Below are positions 43,179-50,742 of a DNA stretch of 64,000 nt, piece by piece (the first letter of the stretch is position 1; every line of letters starts with the position of its first letter). The notes beneath the pieces are model-generated. The model saw nothing but the letters and a program-made list of their open reading frames with translations. It searched no databases and was not told the DNA's origin. Both the position numbers and the translations under genes were made by a program. Source of the DNA: JABDGV01 sp964577935. Lineage in GTDB: Bacteria; Chlamydiota; Chlamydiia; Chlamydiales; FEN-1388. The stretch is from NCBI GenBank assembly GCA_964577935.1, contig CAZOAJ010000001.1, positions 124,001 to 188,000 on the forward strand, written 5' to 3'.

Positions 43179-44477
43179 TTACTGCGATTGCTTTTCTACA
43201 ATCTGTAGAGCAAAGTAGGCAGGAAATGCAAAGTTGTGATTTGGTCGAGTAGTTGCCTTAATTTCAATAGTCTTGGAAACAAAAGGTCTAAGGTCTACGG
43301 TTGTGCTATAGATGAAGGCAATTGGTACTTGGGTGACGCTGTCTACAAGTAAGAAGTCGCCAGGTCTATTCTTAACAAGTCTATCATAACGAGTAAGAAT
43401 TCCTTTTAACGTTTTAGCTCTTTGAAGCTCCCCATGATAGAAATCAATTTCATCTTTTGCAGCTTGAGTTGATATTGCCTCTTGAACAAGGTCATTTTCT
43501 TGTTGAATGAGCGGTGTGCTTGTAGCTTGATCTGCTGCAAAGCTGCCTTTGTCAATCGCATCATTTGATTTTTCAGCACTCTGCTGTTCTTGTTTTGCAG
43601 GTGTAATCACTACCGGGTGGAGTGCGTCAGGTGAATGCGGCAAGTCTAAGGGTCTGCCTTCTTGGCTCAAAGAGAGCTGTAGGTATTCTTCCTGCAAATC
43701 TTTTAACATGTGATCTGCACGTTCTTTTTCTTTTGGAAATTGAATGCTTTGAGATGATATAGCACGGATCTTTGAGGCAATAGGAGCTAGATTTATTTGA
43801 TTAAACGGTTTTTTAAGCTCTGTTTTGATGTTGATTTCTAGGTCATCAAGCTGTGTTTGAAGTTGCTTACGAGTCATTTCTACTTGCTTGAAGTAGTTTT
43901 TATCTCCGGCCTTTTCTATATAGTCTTTTGCAATATAAAAGCGAACAGACTCCGGAATATCAATTTCAAGCCATTTGCTATTTCGTTCACAAATCTTACC
44001 AGAAATTTTGTCTCCGGCATTGAGCTGAGAAACAATATGAGATTGTAAGTCAGGTTCTAAACGAACATTGACATTTTGCCCTTCAACTACACCATCAAGA
44101 ACATAGGTTCTAAACACATAGGCTTTTGTGCCTGCTGGAGGGAGAACGGCATAATATTCATCAACGCTGCCAGTAACAATGAAGAGCTGTCCTGCATCTA
44201 TTTCTTGTAATATAGGGCCCTCTAAACTTGGTTGAAAACGCATTCGAACGCGATTGCCTATGATGCGTCCAGTGAACGGCTCAATAGCTTCTGAGGGAGA
44301 TTCGATTTTTTTCTTTTGGGTTGTTCCATTTTGGCTATTTTCACCTATTTCACCCTGGAGCGGCGATAGAGCAGCAAAGGCAGAAGCGAGAGTGAGCAAT
44401 GTCAGCTTGGAACAACGGGGTGAAAAAGCTGAGCTATGATGAGTAAAAAGAAATCTGTTTGAATGATCGTCTAGCAT
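43179..44477 (-). CDS. Exported protein with two SH3-like domains and coiled coil
   Basis: A 432-aa protein. The N-terminus has a signal-like hydrophobic stretch (LTLLTLASAFAALSPL, about 25-40) with likely cleavage after LQG or nearby. Two bacterial SH3 (SH3b) repeats follow: 66-130 (GNRVRMRFQPSLEGPILQEI with FIVTGSVDEYYAVLPP) and 131-195 (GQNVNVRLEPDLQSHIVSQL with SGKICERNSKWLEIDI). A charged coiled coil spans 195-260. The C-terminal third is Gln/Ala-rich with another domain. SH3b modules often bind peptidoglycan peptides, so a cell-envelope role is plausible. It is the only gene between two convergent terminators on this strand. Confidence 0.8.
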   Translation of the reverse strand: MLDDHSNRFLFTHHSSAFSPRCSKLTLLTLASAFAALSPLQGEIGENSQNGTTQKKKIESPSEAIEPFTGRIIGNRVRMRFQPSLEGPILQEIDAGQLFIVTGSVDEYYAVLPPAGTKAYVFRTYVLDGVVEGQNVNVRLEPDLQSHIVSQLNAGDKISGKICERNSKWLEIDIPESVRFYIAKDYIEKAGDKNYFKQVEMTRKQLQTQLDDLEINIKTELKKPFNQINLAPIASKIRAISSQSIQFPKEKERADHMLKDLQEEYLQLSLSQEGRPLDLPHSPDALHPVVITPAKQEQQSAEKSNDAIDKGSFAADQATSTPLIQQENDLVQEAISTQAAKDEIDFYHGELQRAKTLKGILTRYDRLVKNRPGDFLLVDSVTQVPIAFIYSTTVDLRPFVSKTIEIKATTRPNHNFAFPAYFALQIVEKQSQ

Positions 44478-44524
44478 GGAATTAGATTGACTCCTCGTTT
44501 TGCCAGCATACTACAATATCTACT

Positions 44525-45292
44525 TTAGCTTCGCAATACAGCAACAATATGTTCGCAATGCGGCCTTCCACAGGTGCATCCCATAGGCTCTCCAAGGAAT
44601 ACTCTGTATTCCTCGTTTGTATCGAGTTTATTTACCACCGAATAGAGTTTGTCGCCAATTGATGTTACTTGCCATTCTGAGAATTCAAGCTCTTTATCAT
44701 CAACTGCATCCTCTTCATGAGGTGAAGTTTCGAAAGTTTTCGATGATTCATTTCTGATGATTCGCTGGATTTGACAGTAGAGGCAATTACATCCTTCAAT
44801 AGGAGGATTCATTGCTTCTAGGTCTTCTTTCGGAATAATGTTTGAAAGAACTTTCATTCTTTCAGCCATATCTTGGGGAAGTGGGGGAAGCTCTGCGTGG
44901 GCAGGATTATGCTCAAGAATCGCCCCTAGTTCTCCAATTGCTGAACCGCCCAGTTTCATGGTCATTGATACAACTTCTTTCAGTCCTTTTTGAAGAACTT
45001 CAAATGTATGATCTTGATTTGTCTGTTCTGTTGGGGAGGGCGCTTCATTCGATTTTTTTTGAGGAGTTTGTTTTTCTGAAGCTTCTTGGTTCTCTAAAGA
45101 AGAGATATATTTTGAATGCTGCTTGAAAATATTATCTACAGTCTTGAGGTCAAGGTCTTTAAAAAATACTTCCTGGCCGGAATTCAGACAGATTTTAAGC
45201 TCATCATTGTCGAAAGATATAGCTGTCACATCGCTCCAGTTTGCGCTGAAACGGAGTGGTATTGAAAAGTGTTTGGGTATTTTTGATTCCAT
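44525..45292 (-). CDS. Protein with C-terminal SWIM-type zinc finger
   Basis: Residues 1-75 are a small beta-rich domain (FSANWSDVTAISFDNDELKI). A Gln/Glu/Pro-rich linker and a helical region follow. CNCLYCQIQRII sits in the middle. The end is GCTCGRPHCEHIVAVLRS, which fits SWIM (CxCx4CxH). SWIM modules bind nucleic acids or proteins. Start ATG 45292 is used; a TTG at 45304 is an alternative. It is divergent from the phoH gene with only about 85 bases between them. I recognise no enzymatic domain. Confidence 0.75.
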   Translation of the reverse strand: MESKIPKHFSIPLRFSANWSDVTAISFDNDELKICLNSGQEVFFKDLDLKTVDNIFKQHSKYISSLENQEASEKQTPQKKSNEAPSPTEQTNQDHTFEVLQKGLKEVVSMTMKLGGSAIGELGAILEHNPAHAELPPLPQDMAERMKVLSNIIPKEDLEAMNPPIEGCNCLYCQIQRIIRNESSKTFETSPHEEDAVDDKELEFSEWQVTSIGDKLYSVVNKLDTNEEYRVFLGEPMGCTCGRPHCEHIVAVLRS

Positions 45293-45377
45293 TAAATTCT
45301 TCAATCTCCTACTCGCGATTTACACCATAATATGGCACTCTGCCAAACAGAGTCCACAAAGAAGAATTCAAATTATT

Positions 45378-46691
45378 ATGGCTAAGCAGAAAACCAAAGA
45401 AAAAATTTTCGTTCTTGATACGAACGTTCTCGTGCATGATCCTGAATCATTCATGAAGTTTCCGCGTCATGAGGTTGTGATTCCTGTTACGGTTCTCGAG
45501 GAGCTAGACAAGCTTAAAAGAGTTCCCGGTGAATTAGGAAAGAATGCTCGAATGGCTATCCGGTTACTTGATGGCCTGAGGTTGAAGTCTACAGGAGATC
45601 TTCATGAGGGCGTAGTTCTTGAGAATGAAGCAAAAGTTAAGATCTCCATGGAGATTTTAAGAGATGATGGAATACACCTGTCTTTGAGCATTAATGACAA
45701 TAAAATCATTTTAGCGGCATTGGCTCAGGCGGCTTATGGCAATCATGTTGTCTTTGTTTCAAAAGACTTTGCCGCACGCGTCAAAGCAGAGGCTTTGGGT
45801 CTCGAAGCTCAAGACTATGAAAATTTAAAATTTTCCTACGACAGTATTGCTCATGGAATTCGAACTGTAGAGTTGGATAAGCTCGCAATCGATCATTTCT
45901 TGAAGGATGGTAGCCTCCCTTATGAAACCGAAGCGCGTTCAAGTGAATATTTTCATTTAATTGCTTCAGCAGATCAATCAAGTGCACTTGCTCGATATGA
46001 TGCCAAGTCAAAAAGATTGATTCGACTCACGAGTGCGCCTTCATTATGGGGGATAAAGCCAAGAAATATTGAGCAAAAATGCGCTCTGGATGCTCTTTTG
46101 CGTGATGATGTCAAACTTGTTACTCTTTTAGGGCCTGCGGGGACTGGGAAGACATTATTGGCACTGGCATCAGCGATGAGAAAAGTGTTTGATGAGGGAA
46201 CCTATAATAAAATTTTAGTATCACGCCCCATTGTTCCACTGGGACGCGATATCGGGTATTTGCCAGGAACGAAGGAAGAGAAGTTATCAAGCTGGATGCA
46301 GCCAATTTTTGATAATTTGGAGCTTCTTTGTGGATCTCAGGGAGACCAGTCAACTGATACTCTCAAATGGGTTCTCGAAAATAATAAGATTGAAATGGAG
46401 GCCGTAACCTATATTCGAGGAAGGTCGCTGCCAAAAATGTTCATCATTATTGATGAGGCTCAAAACCTGACTCCTCACGAGGTAAAAACGATTATTTCAC
46501 GCGCTGGAGAAGGGACGAAAGTTGTTTTAGCTGGAGACCCTACTCAGATAGATAATCCTTATCTTGATAAGGACTCAAATGGGTTGATTTATACAGTCGG
46601 TAAATTCTTAGATCAAAGTATATACGGCTGTGTTTTCTTGGAAAAGACTGAGAGATCAGAGCTTGCAGCGCTTGCAGCTGACTTGTTATAG
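45378..46691 (+). CDS. phoH: PIN-PhoH family ATPase/ribonuclease (PhoH2-like)
   Basis: 438 aa. An N-terminal PIN domain starts MAKQKTKEKIFVLDTNVLVH with the acidic residues of FVLDTNVL, and VLEELDKLKR and HVVFVSKDFAARVKAE. The C-terminal PhoH ATPase has Walker A LLGPAGTGKTLLALASA, then SRPIVPLGRDIGYLPGTKEE and Walker B IIIDEAQNLTPHE, ending with LAGDPTQIDNPYLD. PhoH2 proteins act as RNA helicase/ribonucleases or in stress response. The ATG at 45378 gives the standard start; the frame extends upstream but the extra residues have no homology. It is followed by a strong terminator. Confidence 0.92.
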   Translation: MAKQKTKEKIFVLDTNVLVHDPESFMKFPRHEVVIPVTVLEELDKLKRVPGELGKNARMAIRLLDGLRLKSTGDLHEGVVLENEAKVKISMEILRDDGIHLSLSINDNKIILAALAQAAYGNHVVFVSKDFAARVKAEALGLEAQDYENLKFSYDSIAHGIRTVELDKLAIDHFLKDGSLPYETEARSSEYFHLIASADQSSALARYDAKSKRLIRLTSAPSLWGIKPRNIEQKCALDALLRDDVKLVTLLGPAGTGKTLLALASAMRKVFDEGTYNKILVSRPIVPLGRDIGYLPGTKEEKLSSWMQPIFDNLELLCGSQGDQSTDTLKWVLENNKIEMEAVTYIRGRSLPKMFIIIDEAQNLTPHEVKTIISRAGEGTKVVLAGDPTQIDNPYLDKDSNGLIYTVGKFLDQSIYGCVFLEKTERSELAALAADLL

Positions 46692-46719
46692 AAATAGCTC
46701 TCTTTCTTTCCTCATTTTC

Positions 46720-46762
46720 AGGGTGTGATTGTTTAATCACACCCTTTCTATTTGTTTTTTTT
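46720..46762 (+). terminator. Rho-independent terminator after phoH
   Basis: Perfect 11-bp stem 46720-46730 (agggtgtgatt) with 46735-46745, loop of 4, followed by a T-rich tract (tttgtttttttt) up to about 46762. Textbook intrinsic terminator. Confidence 0.9.
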
Positions 46763-46835
46763 CAACATTGTATCAAATAATTTTAATTCCAGAGTATGTG
46801 TTGATTTTTGGGATATATTTGCCAAAGAGGACACT

Positions 46836-47300
46836 ATGAAAGTGAACGTGGGTTTGGGTAAGGATGCTATTGAGTCTATTGTGAATGAACTTTCGGGGGC
46901 GACTGCTGATCTCGTTGTTCTTTCAATCAAAACGCTTCGTTGCCACTGGAATATGGAAGATGCTCGGTTTTATTTTTTACATGAGCTTCTTGATGAGCAA
47001 TATCATCAGTTAATACAGGATATCGACCTTGTTGCTGAGCGAATACGTCAACTTGGACATCATGTGCGTGCAACTCTTCGAGACTTTCTTGAGGAATCAA
47101 GGCTTAAGGAAATGGATACAGATTCTAGTGCGCAAGATATGTTAAGCGGTCTATCCGAGGCTTATGAGGAGCTTATTCGTATTTTTCGAAAAGATATTGA
47201 TCTCTTTGAAAAATTAGGTGACCCAGGAAGTGCAGATTTATTTACTCAGCTTCTCAGGCAGTATGAGAAAGCTGCTTGGATACTGCGAAGTCATCTTTAA
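46836..47300 (+). CDS. dps: Dps/ferritin-like DNA-protection protein
   Basis: Four-helix ferritin-like protein, 154 aa. Dps features: VLSIKTLRCHWNMEDARFYF (HWNxxxxxFxxxH-like with ferroxidase His and Asp), LHELLDEQYHQLIQDIDLVAERI with DE, LGHHVRATLRDFLE and a final helix. It stores iron and protects DNA in starvation or oxidative stress. The ATG at 46836 follows AGAGGA by 5 bases; the upstream frame adds 28 non-homologous residues. It lies between two intrinsic terminators. Confidence 0.9.
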   Translation: MKVNVGLGKDAIESIVNELSGATADLVVLSIKTLRCHWNMEDARFYFLHELLDEQYHQLIQDIDLVAERIRQLGHHVRATLRDFLEESRLKEMDTDSSAQDMLSGLSEAYEELIRIFRKDIDLFEKLGDPGSADLFTQLLRQYEKAAWILRSHL

Positions 47301-47320
47301 ATAAGAAGCCTTTAATAAAA

Positions 47321-47355
47321 AAAGCGCTACTCTCTTTCCTAGAGAGTAGCGCTTT
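47321..47355. terminator. Bidirectional terminator between dps and DEAD helicase
   Basis: Perfect 15-bp stem 47321-47335 with 47341-47355 (loop 5). An A-run precedes it on the plus strand, giving a T-tract on the minus strand. It can serve both convergent genes. Confidence 0.92.
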
Positions 47356-47414
47356 AAGACTTAAAGCTTTAGCACCTCTAAAAAGAGATGCTAGAAGTCA
47401 GAGGTTTTAGAGAG

Positions 47415-49040
47415 TTATCTCGAGAAAGCACCTTTGGAAAAAGGTCCTTTGGAGAAGGGGCTCTTACCTGCGGGTCCTTTCGAAAAAGATCCTCTTGAAG
47501 AGGAGTGAGATGATGGTTTTCCTCTGCCTTGTGGGCTGCGTCCTTGTGAGCCTTGATCATCACCAAATCTTGGACGCGATCCTTGTTCCGATCTGCTTGA
47601 AAAGCTTGGCTTATCGCCAAAGCTTGAGCGTCCTTGGTATGATCCAATGCCAGAACGTGTTCTTGGTTTGCCAAAGCCACCTCGTGTATCATCAAAATCT
47701 CTTGAATTTGAATCAGAGAATGATGAAGATTCAGACTTGAATGATCTTTCTGAGTTAAAAGATCTCTCTGATTTAAAGGGTCTATCAGAGCCGAACGATC
47801 TTTCTGAATGAGATCTGTCTGAACCAAATCTATCAGGTCGTGATTGAAAGCGATTGGAACCTCTGAAAGAGCGGCCATCTCGACGGCTGTCTGGACGATT
47901 TCTTGATGAAGATCGACCTTGGAAGCCTGAATCGCTTGGAAATTGCTCTTTTGATTGAGGATTCATCAATCGATGAATTGCCTTCCATTTGCCGGTTTCA
48001 TCTGGAGAAATAAAGCATATTGCATTGCCTTCGGCTCCTGCGCGTCCTGTTCTTCCAATTCGATGGATATAATCTTCAGGGCACTGAGGAAGATCAAAGT
48101 TAATAACATGCATAACGTGAGGAATGTCAAGTCCTCGAGCCGCAACATCTGTTGCAACTAAAATACGACTTTTTTTGCTTCGGAACGTTTGAATAACTCG
48201 CTCACGTCGTCTTTGAGGAAGATCTCCGTGGATGGCATCAGTGCTATGCCCTTGTTCTTTCAAATCGCTCGACAAGCGGTCAGCGCTACGCTTCGTTTTA
48301 ACAAATATGATAATCGAACCTTCACGCTCATCAAGCTGCTTTAAAAGCTCATCAAACTTTTCGTGAGATTTTGTGTGGAGAATCTCTTGTTTGATTTTAG
48401 CTGCAGGCTGATTTGTTGTATCAATAGTTACTCGCTGAGGATCTCGTAGATATTTCTTTGATAACTTATCGATATTTGGCGGAAGGGTTGCCGAAAACAT
48501 CAAGGTCTGGCGATCTGTTGGGAGATATTCGGCAATAGTATCCAATTGGATGCCAAAGCCCATATCAAGCATTCGATCTGCTTCGTCTATGACTAAGAAG
48601 TTTGTGTCTTTTAGAGAAAGGCTTCCACGTTCTAAGTGGTCGGTGATACGTCCTGGTGTACCAACAATAAGTTGAGGTTTTCTTCTCAAGTCTGAAATTT
48701 GCTTAAACATCGGTGCGCCGCCGATAAGCAATGCAGTCTTAAAATTAGAACCTTTTCCTATAAGAAGGTGCAGTGCCTGTTGAACCTGCATAGCAAGTTC
48801 TCGAGTTGGAGTTAGAATGAGAGCTGAACTTTGAGGAGAGCTTGCGAGCTTCATGATCAAAGGAATCGAATACGCTATTGTTTTTCCTGTCCCTGTTTGG
48901 GCGGAAGCTAGGACATCTCGTCCTTCAAGAGCGATAGGAATCGTAGCTTGTTGAATTGGTGTTGGCACCGTAATCTGCATGCGTCCAAGTGATTCTACTA
49001 ACGCATCTGAAAGGCTAAAATCTGAAAAATTTGTCATCAT
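47415..49040 (-). CDS. DEAD-box RNA helicase (RhlE/CsdA-like) with repetitive Ser/Arg/Phe tail
   Basis: 541 aa. Core helicase with all motifs: Q-motif FSDFSLSDALVESLGRMQI, Walker A ASAQTGTGKTIAYS, PTRELAMQ, LIVGTPGRITDHLERG, VIDEADRMLDMGF, SATLPPNIDKL, and the C-terminal domain with IIIFVKTKRSADRL, ILVATDVAARGLDIPHV and HRIGRTGRAG. After about residue 370 comes a 170-residue tail made of short repeats such as SERSF, SDRPF, FSKGPFSKG and GRSSxx. It is rich in Ser, Arg, Gly and Phe, likely disordered and RNA-binding. Such tails promote condensate formation in other helicases. Downstream is a strong terminator. Confidence 0.94.
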   Translation of the reverse strand: MMTNFSDFSLSDALVESLGRMQITVPTPIQQATIPIALEGRDVLASAQTGTGKTIAYSIPLIMKLASSPQSSALILTPTRELAMQVQQALHLLIGKGSNFKTALLIGGAPMFKQISDLRRKPQLIVGTPGRITDHLERGSLSLKDTNFLVIDEADRMLDMGFGIQLDTIAEYLPTDRQTLMFSATLPPNIDKLSKKYLRDPQRVTIDTTNQPAAKIKQEILHTKSHEKFDELLKQLDEREGSIIIFVKTKRSADRLSSDLKEQGHSTDAIHGDLPQRRRERVIQTFRSKKSRILVATDVAARGLDIPHVMHVINFDLPQCPEDYIHRIGRTGRAGAEGNAICFISPDETGKWKAIHRLMNPQSKEQFPSDSGFQGRSSSRNRPDSRRDGRSFRGSNRFQSRPDRFGSDRSHSERSFGSDRPFKSERSFNSERSFKSESSSFSDSNSRDFDDTRGGFGKPRTRSGIGSYQGRSSFGDKPSFSSRSEQGSRPRFGDDQGSQGRSPQGRGKPSSHSSSRGSFSKGPAGKSPFSKGPFSKGAFSR

Positions 49041-49536
49041 TATATCCGTATTGGAGATCGCTCCTTATGTAAGAGTAAGGGCGTCCACTATAACCCATTT
49101 AAAAAAGAAAATTATTATACAATAATTAGGGATCTTACTGCACGTTTTTTTTGTAGAATCAACAAAAAAACATCAATTATGCTAGGAGATTCGTTAATCC
49201 AAAGATGGTTTTTTTTGTGTAAATTATATGTTTTTCTTTTACAGCATCCGTATATAACCAAAAACTATGTCTTTCTCGCATAGATAATTCGAAAAAGCTG
49301 CTCTGTATGCTTCTGGCTATTGATTTTGAATTCAAGTAAAAATAAAAAAACAATACTAAAGTATAAAATCACTGAAATAGATTTTTTAAATTAAATGACA
49401 TCTATTAAGAGTCTTTAATTCGTATAGACCGCTAATAAATTTATAACATTGTTTAATTATATTTAATATTAAGTTATAATCGATTTTTAAAATTATAATT
49501 TATTCTTTTTAGTTAATCAATTAATTAGGCGGTAAT
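49041..49536. promoter_or_regulatory. AT-rich intergenic region before the exported flavoprotein gene
   Basis: About 495 bases without a gene and very AT-rich. Candidate -10 boxes TATAAT occur at 49475-49480 and 49494-49499 on the plus strand; TTTAAT at 49452-49457 is 17 bases before the first. The spacing is right but the -35 is poor. Promoters for the DEAD helicase (minus) must also be here. The extreme AT content contrasts with flanking genes and may mark a DNA-bending or foreign segment. Confidence 0.4.
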
Positions 49537-50700
49537 ATGGTAGTGAGAAAAAGACTCTCTTCTTCGTTCGTTCTTATTTGTACAATCTTGAATTTATTGT
49601 TTGTGCAGTCAGTCGAAGGTACATCGGCATCTCCTTCGGAAAATCGTGTTCACGGACATCAAGCAAAAGAAACTAAATCAACTGTAAAAGACTTAAGTGC
49701 TTATACAAATATCACCCAGGTAGCTGTTATTGGCGGGGGGATTGGTGGCTTAGCAGCGGCTCAAATTACAGCTCGGAGAAATCTTCATACGGTTGTTTTT
49801 CAAGGAGAGGTTATAGGCGGGCAGATGAACAACACGTCGAGTGTGTTTAATTGGCTCGGAGTTTTGGAGTGTAAGGGGAGAGATATTGTTCGAGCAATTA
49901 AAAAACAGGCCCTCCATAGGGGAGCAATTTTAGATACAAATAGCGTTGTGAATGTTGATTTCTCAAGATGGCCCTATGTTTTGCATCTCTCGAATGGAGA
50001 TCATGTGCATGCTCTATCAGTTATTATTGCAACTGGAGCTCAGTTTCGAAAACTTAATGTACCCGGTGAAAAAGAGTATGCGGGCAAAGGTATTCTCTCA
50101 TCTTCTGTCTATGATAAAGATCGAAAGTGGAAGGGGAAATCGGTTGTTGTGATAGGAAGTGGTGATGATGCTGTTAGAAAGGCAGAGATATTTGCTGGAG
50201 TTGCAAACGAAGTTACGATGCTGATTCGCGGGAAAGAGCTTAAAGTGGCACAAGCTGTAAAGACCAAGCTCGAGAATAAAAAAAATATAAAAATTTTATA
50301 TAACACATCGGTTTCCGAAGTGTTTGGCAATGGGAAAACCGTTCAGGGCGTCCTCATTAAAAATGGAGAAGAAGTTCGAAAGCTTCCTTGTGATATTATT
50401 TCGGTAGCGATTGGCATTGAACCCCAGAGTTCAATATTTAAATCTTTTATCTCTTGTAATAAAGACGGCTATATTCATCTTCCCGGCCGAACCCAAGCGA
50501 CATCACTGCAAGGTGTTTTTGCAGTTGGCGATGTCACGGAAGATATCTATAGAAAAGCTGTGATAGCAGGCTCCGATGGAATTAAGGCTGGATATGATGC
50601 GGCTGCTTTCCTTAAAGAGAAGCAGGGTGATTTATTATCTAAATCGGTAAAGCAAAATTTATACAAATCTAGTACTCATACGACGACCGAATCCAAATAA
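49537..50700 (+). CDS. Exported thioredoxin-reductase-like flavoprotein lacking CxxC
   Basis: A 387-aa FAD/NADPH oxidoreductase of the TrxR/FNR family with a signal peptide (MVVRKRLSSSFVLICTILNL, further LFVQSVEG, cleavage near VEG-TS). FAD motif: VAVIGGGIGGLAAAQ; GGQMNNTSSVFNWLG; NADPH motif: VVVIGSGDDAVRKAE; the C-terminal FAD motif is GVFAVGDVTED. In thioredoxin reductases the segment before the NADPH motif carries CATC; here the equivalent region is GILSSSVYDKDRKW, with no cysteine. Disulfide reduction by the usual mechanism is therefore impossible; ferredoxin/flavodoxin-reductase-like activity or another acceptor is more likely. The ATG has AGGCGG 5 bases upstream. zwf follows after 42 bases. 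Confidence 0.87.
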   Translation: MVVRKRLSSSFVLICTILNLLFVQSVEGTSASPSENRVHGHQAKETKSTVKDLSAYTNITQVAVIGGGIGGLAAAQITARRNLHTVVFQGEVIGGQMNNTSSVFNWLGVLECKGRDIVRAIKKQALHRGAILDTNSVVNVDFSRWPYVLHLSNGDHVHALSVIIATGAQFRKLNVPGEKEYAGKGILSSSVYDKDRKWKGKSVVVIGSGDDAVRKAEIFAGVANEVTMLIRGKELKVAQAVKTKLENKKNIKILYNTSVSEVFGNGKTVQGVLIKNGEEVRKLPCDIISVAIGIEPQSSIFKSFISCNKDGYIHLPGRTQATSLQGVFAVGDVTEDIYRKAVIAGSDGIKAGYDAAAFLKEKQGDLLSKSVKQNLYKSSTHTTTESK

Positions 50701-50742
50701 AATTAACTAATTTTTAATCAACCGATTGTAATAGGTATTGGT

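Noticed and set aside
45123..45377. 85-residue N-terminal extension of PhoH
   Set aside because: The extra part is antisense to the SWIM gene and has no homology; the ATG at 45378 gives the standard PIN start.
47378..47878. Long minus-strand frame (166 codons) overlapping the DEAD helicase tail
   Set aside because: It is an alternative frame of the repetitive Ser/Arg-rich tail; its residues (many DL, LIQ, KD repeats) mirror the codon repeat, and the helicase frame is clearly the coding one.
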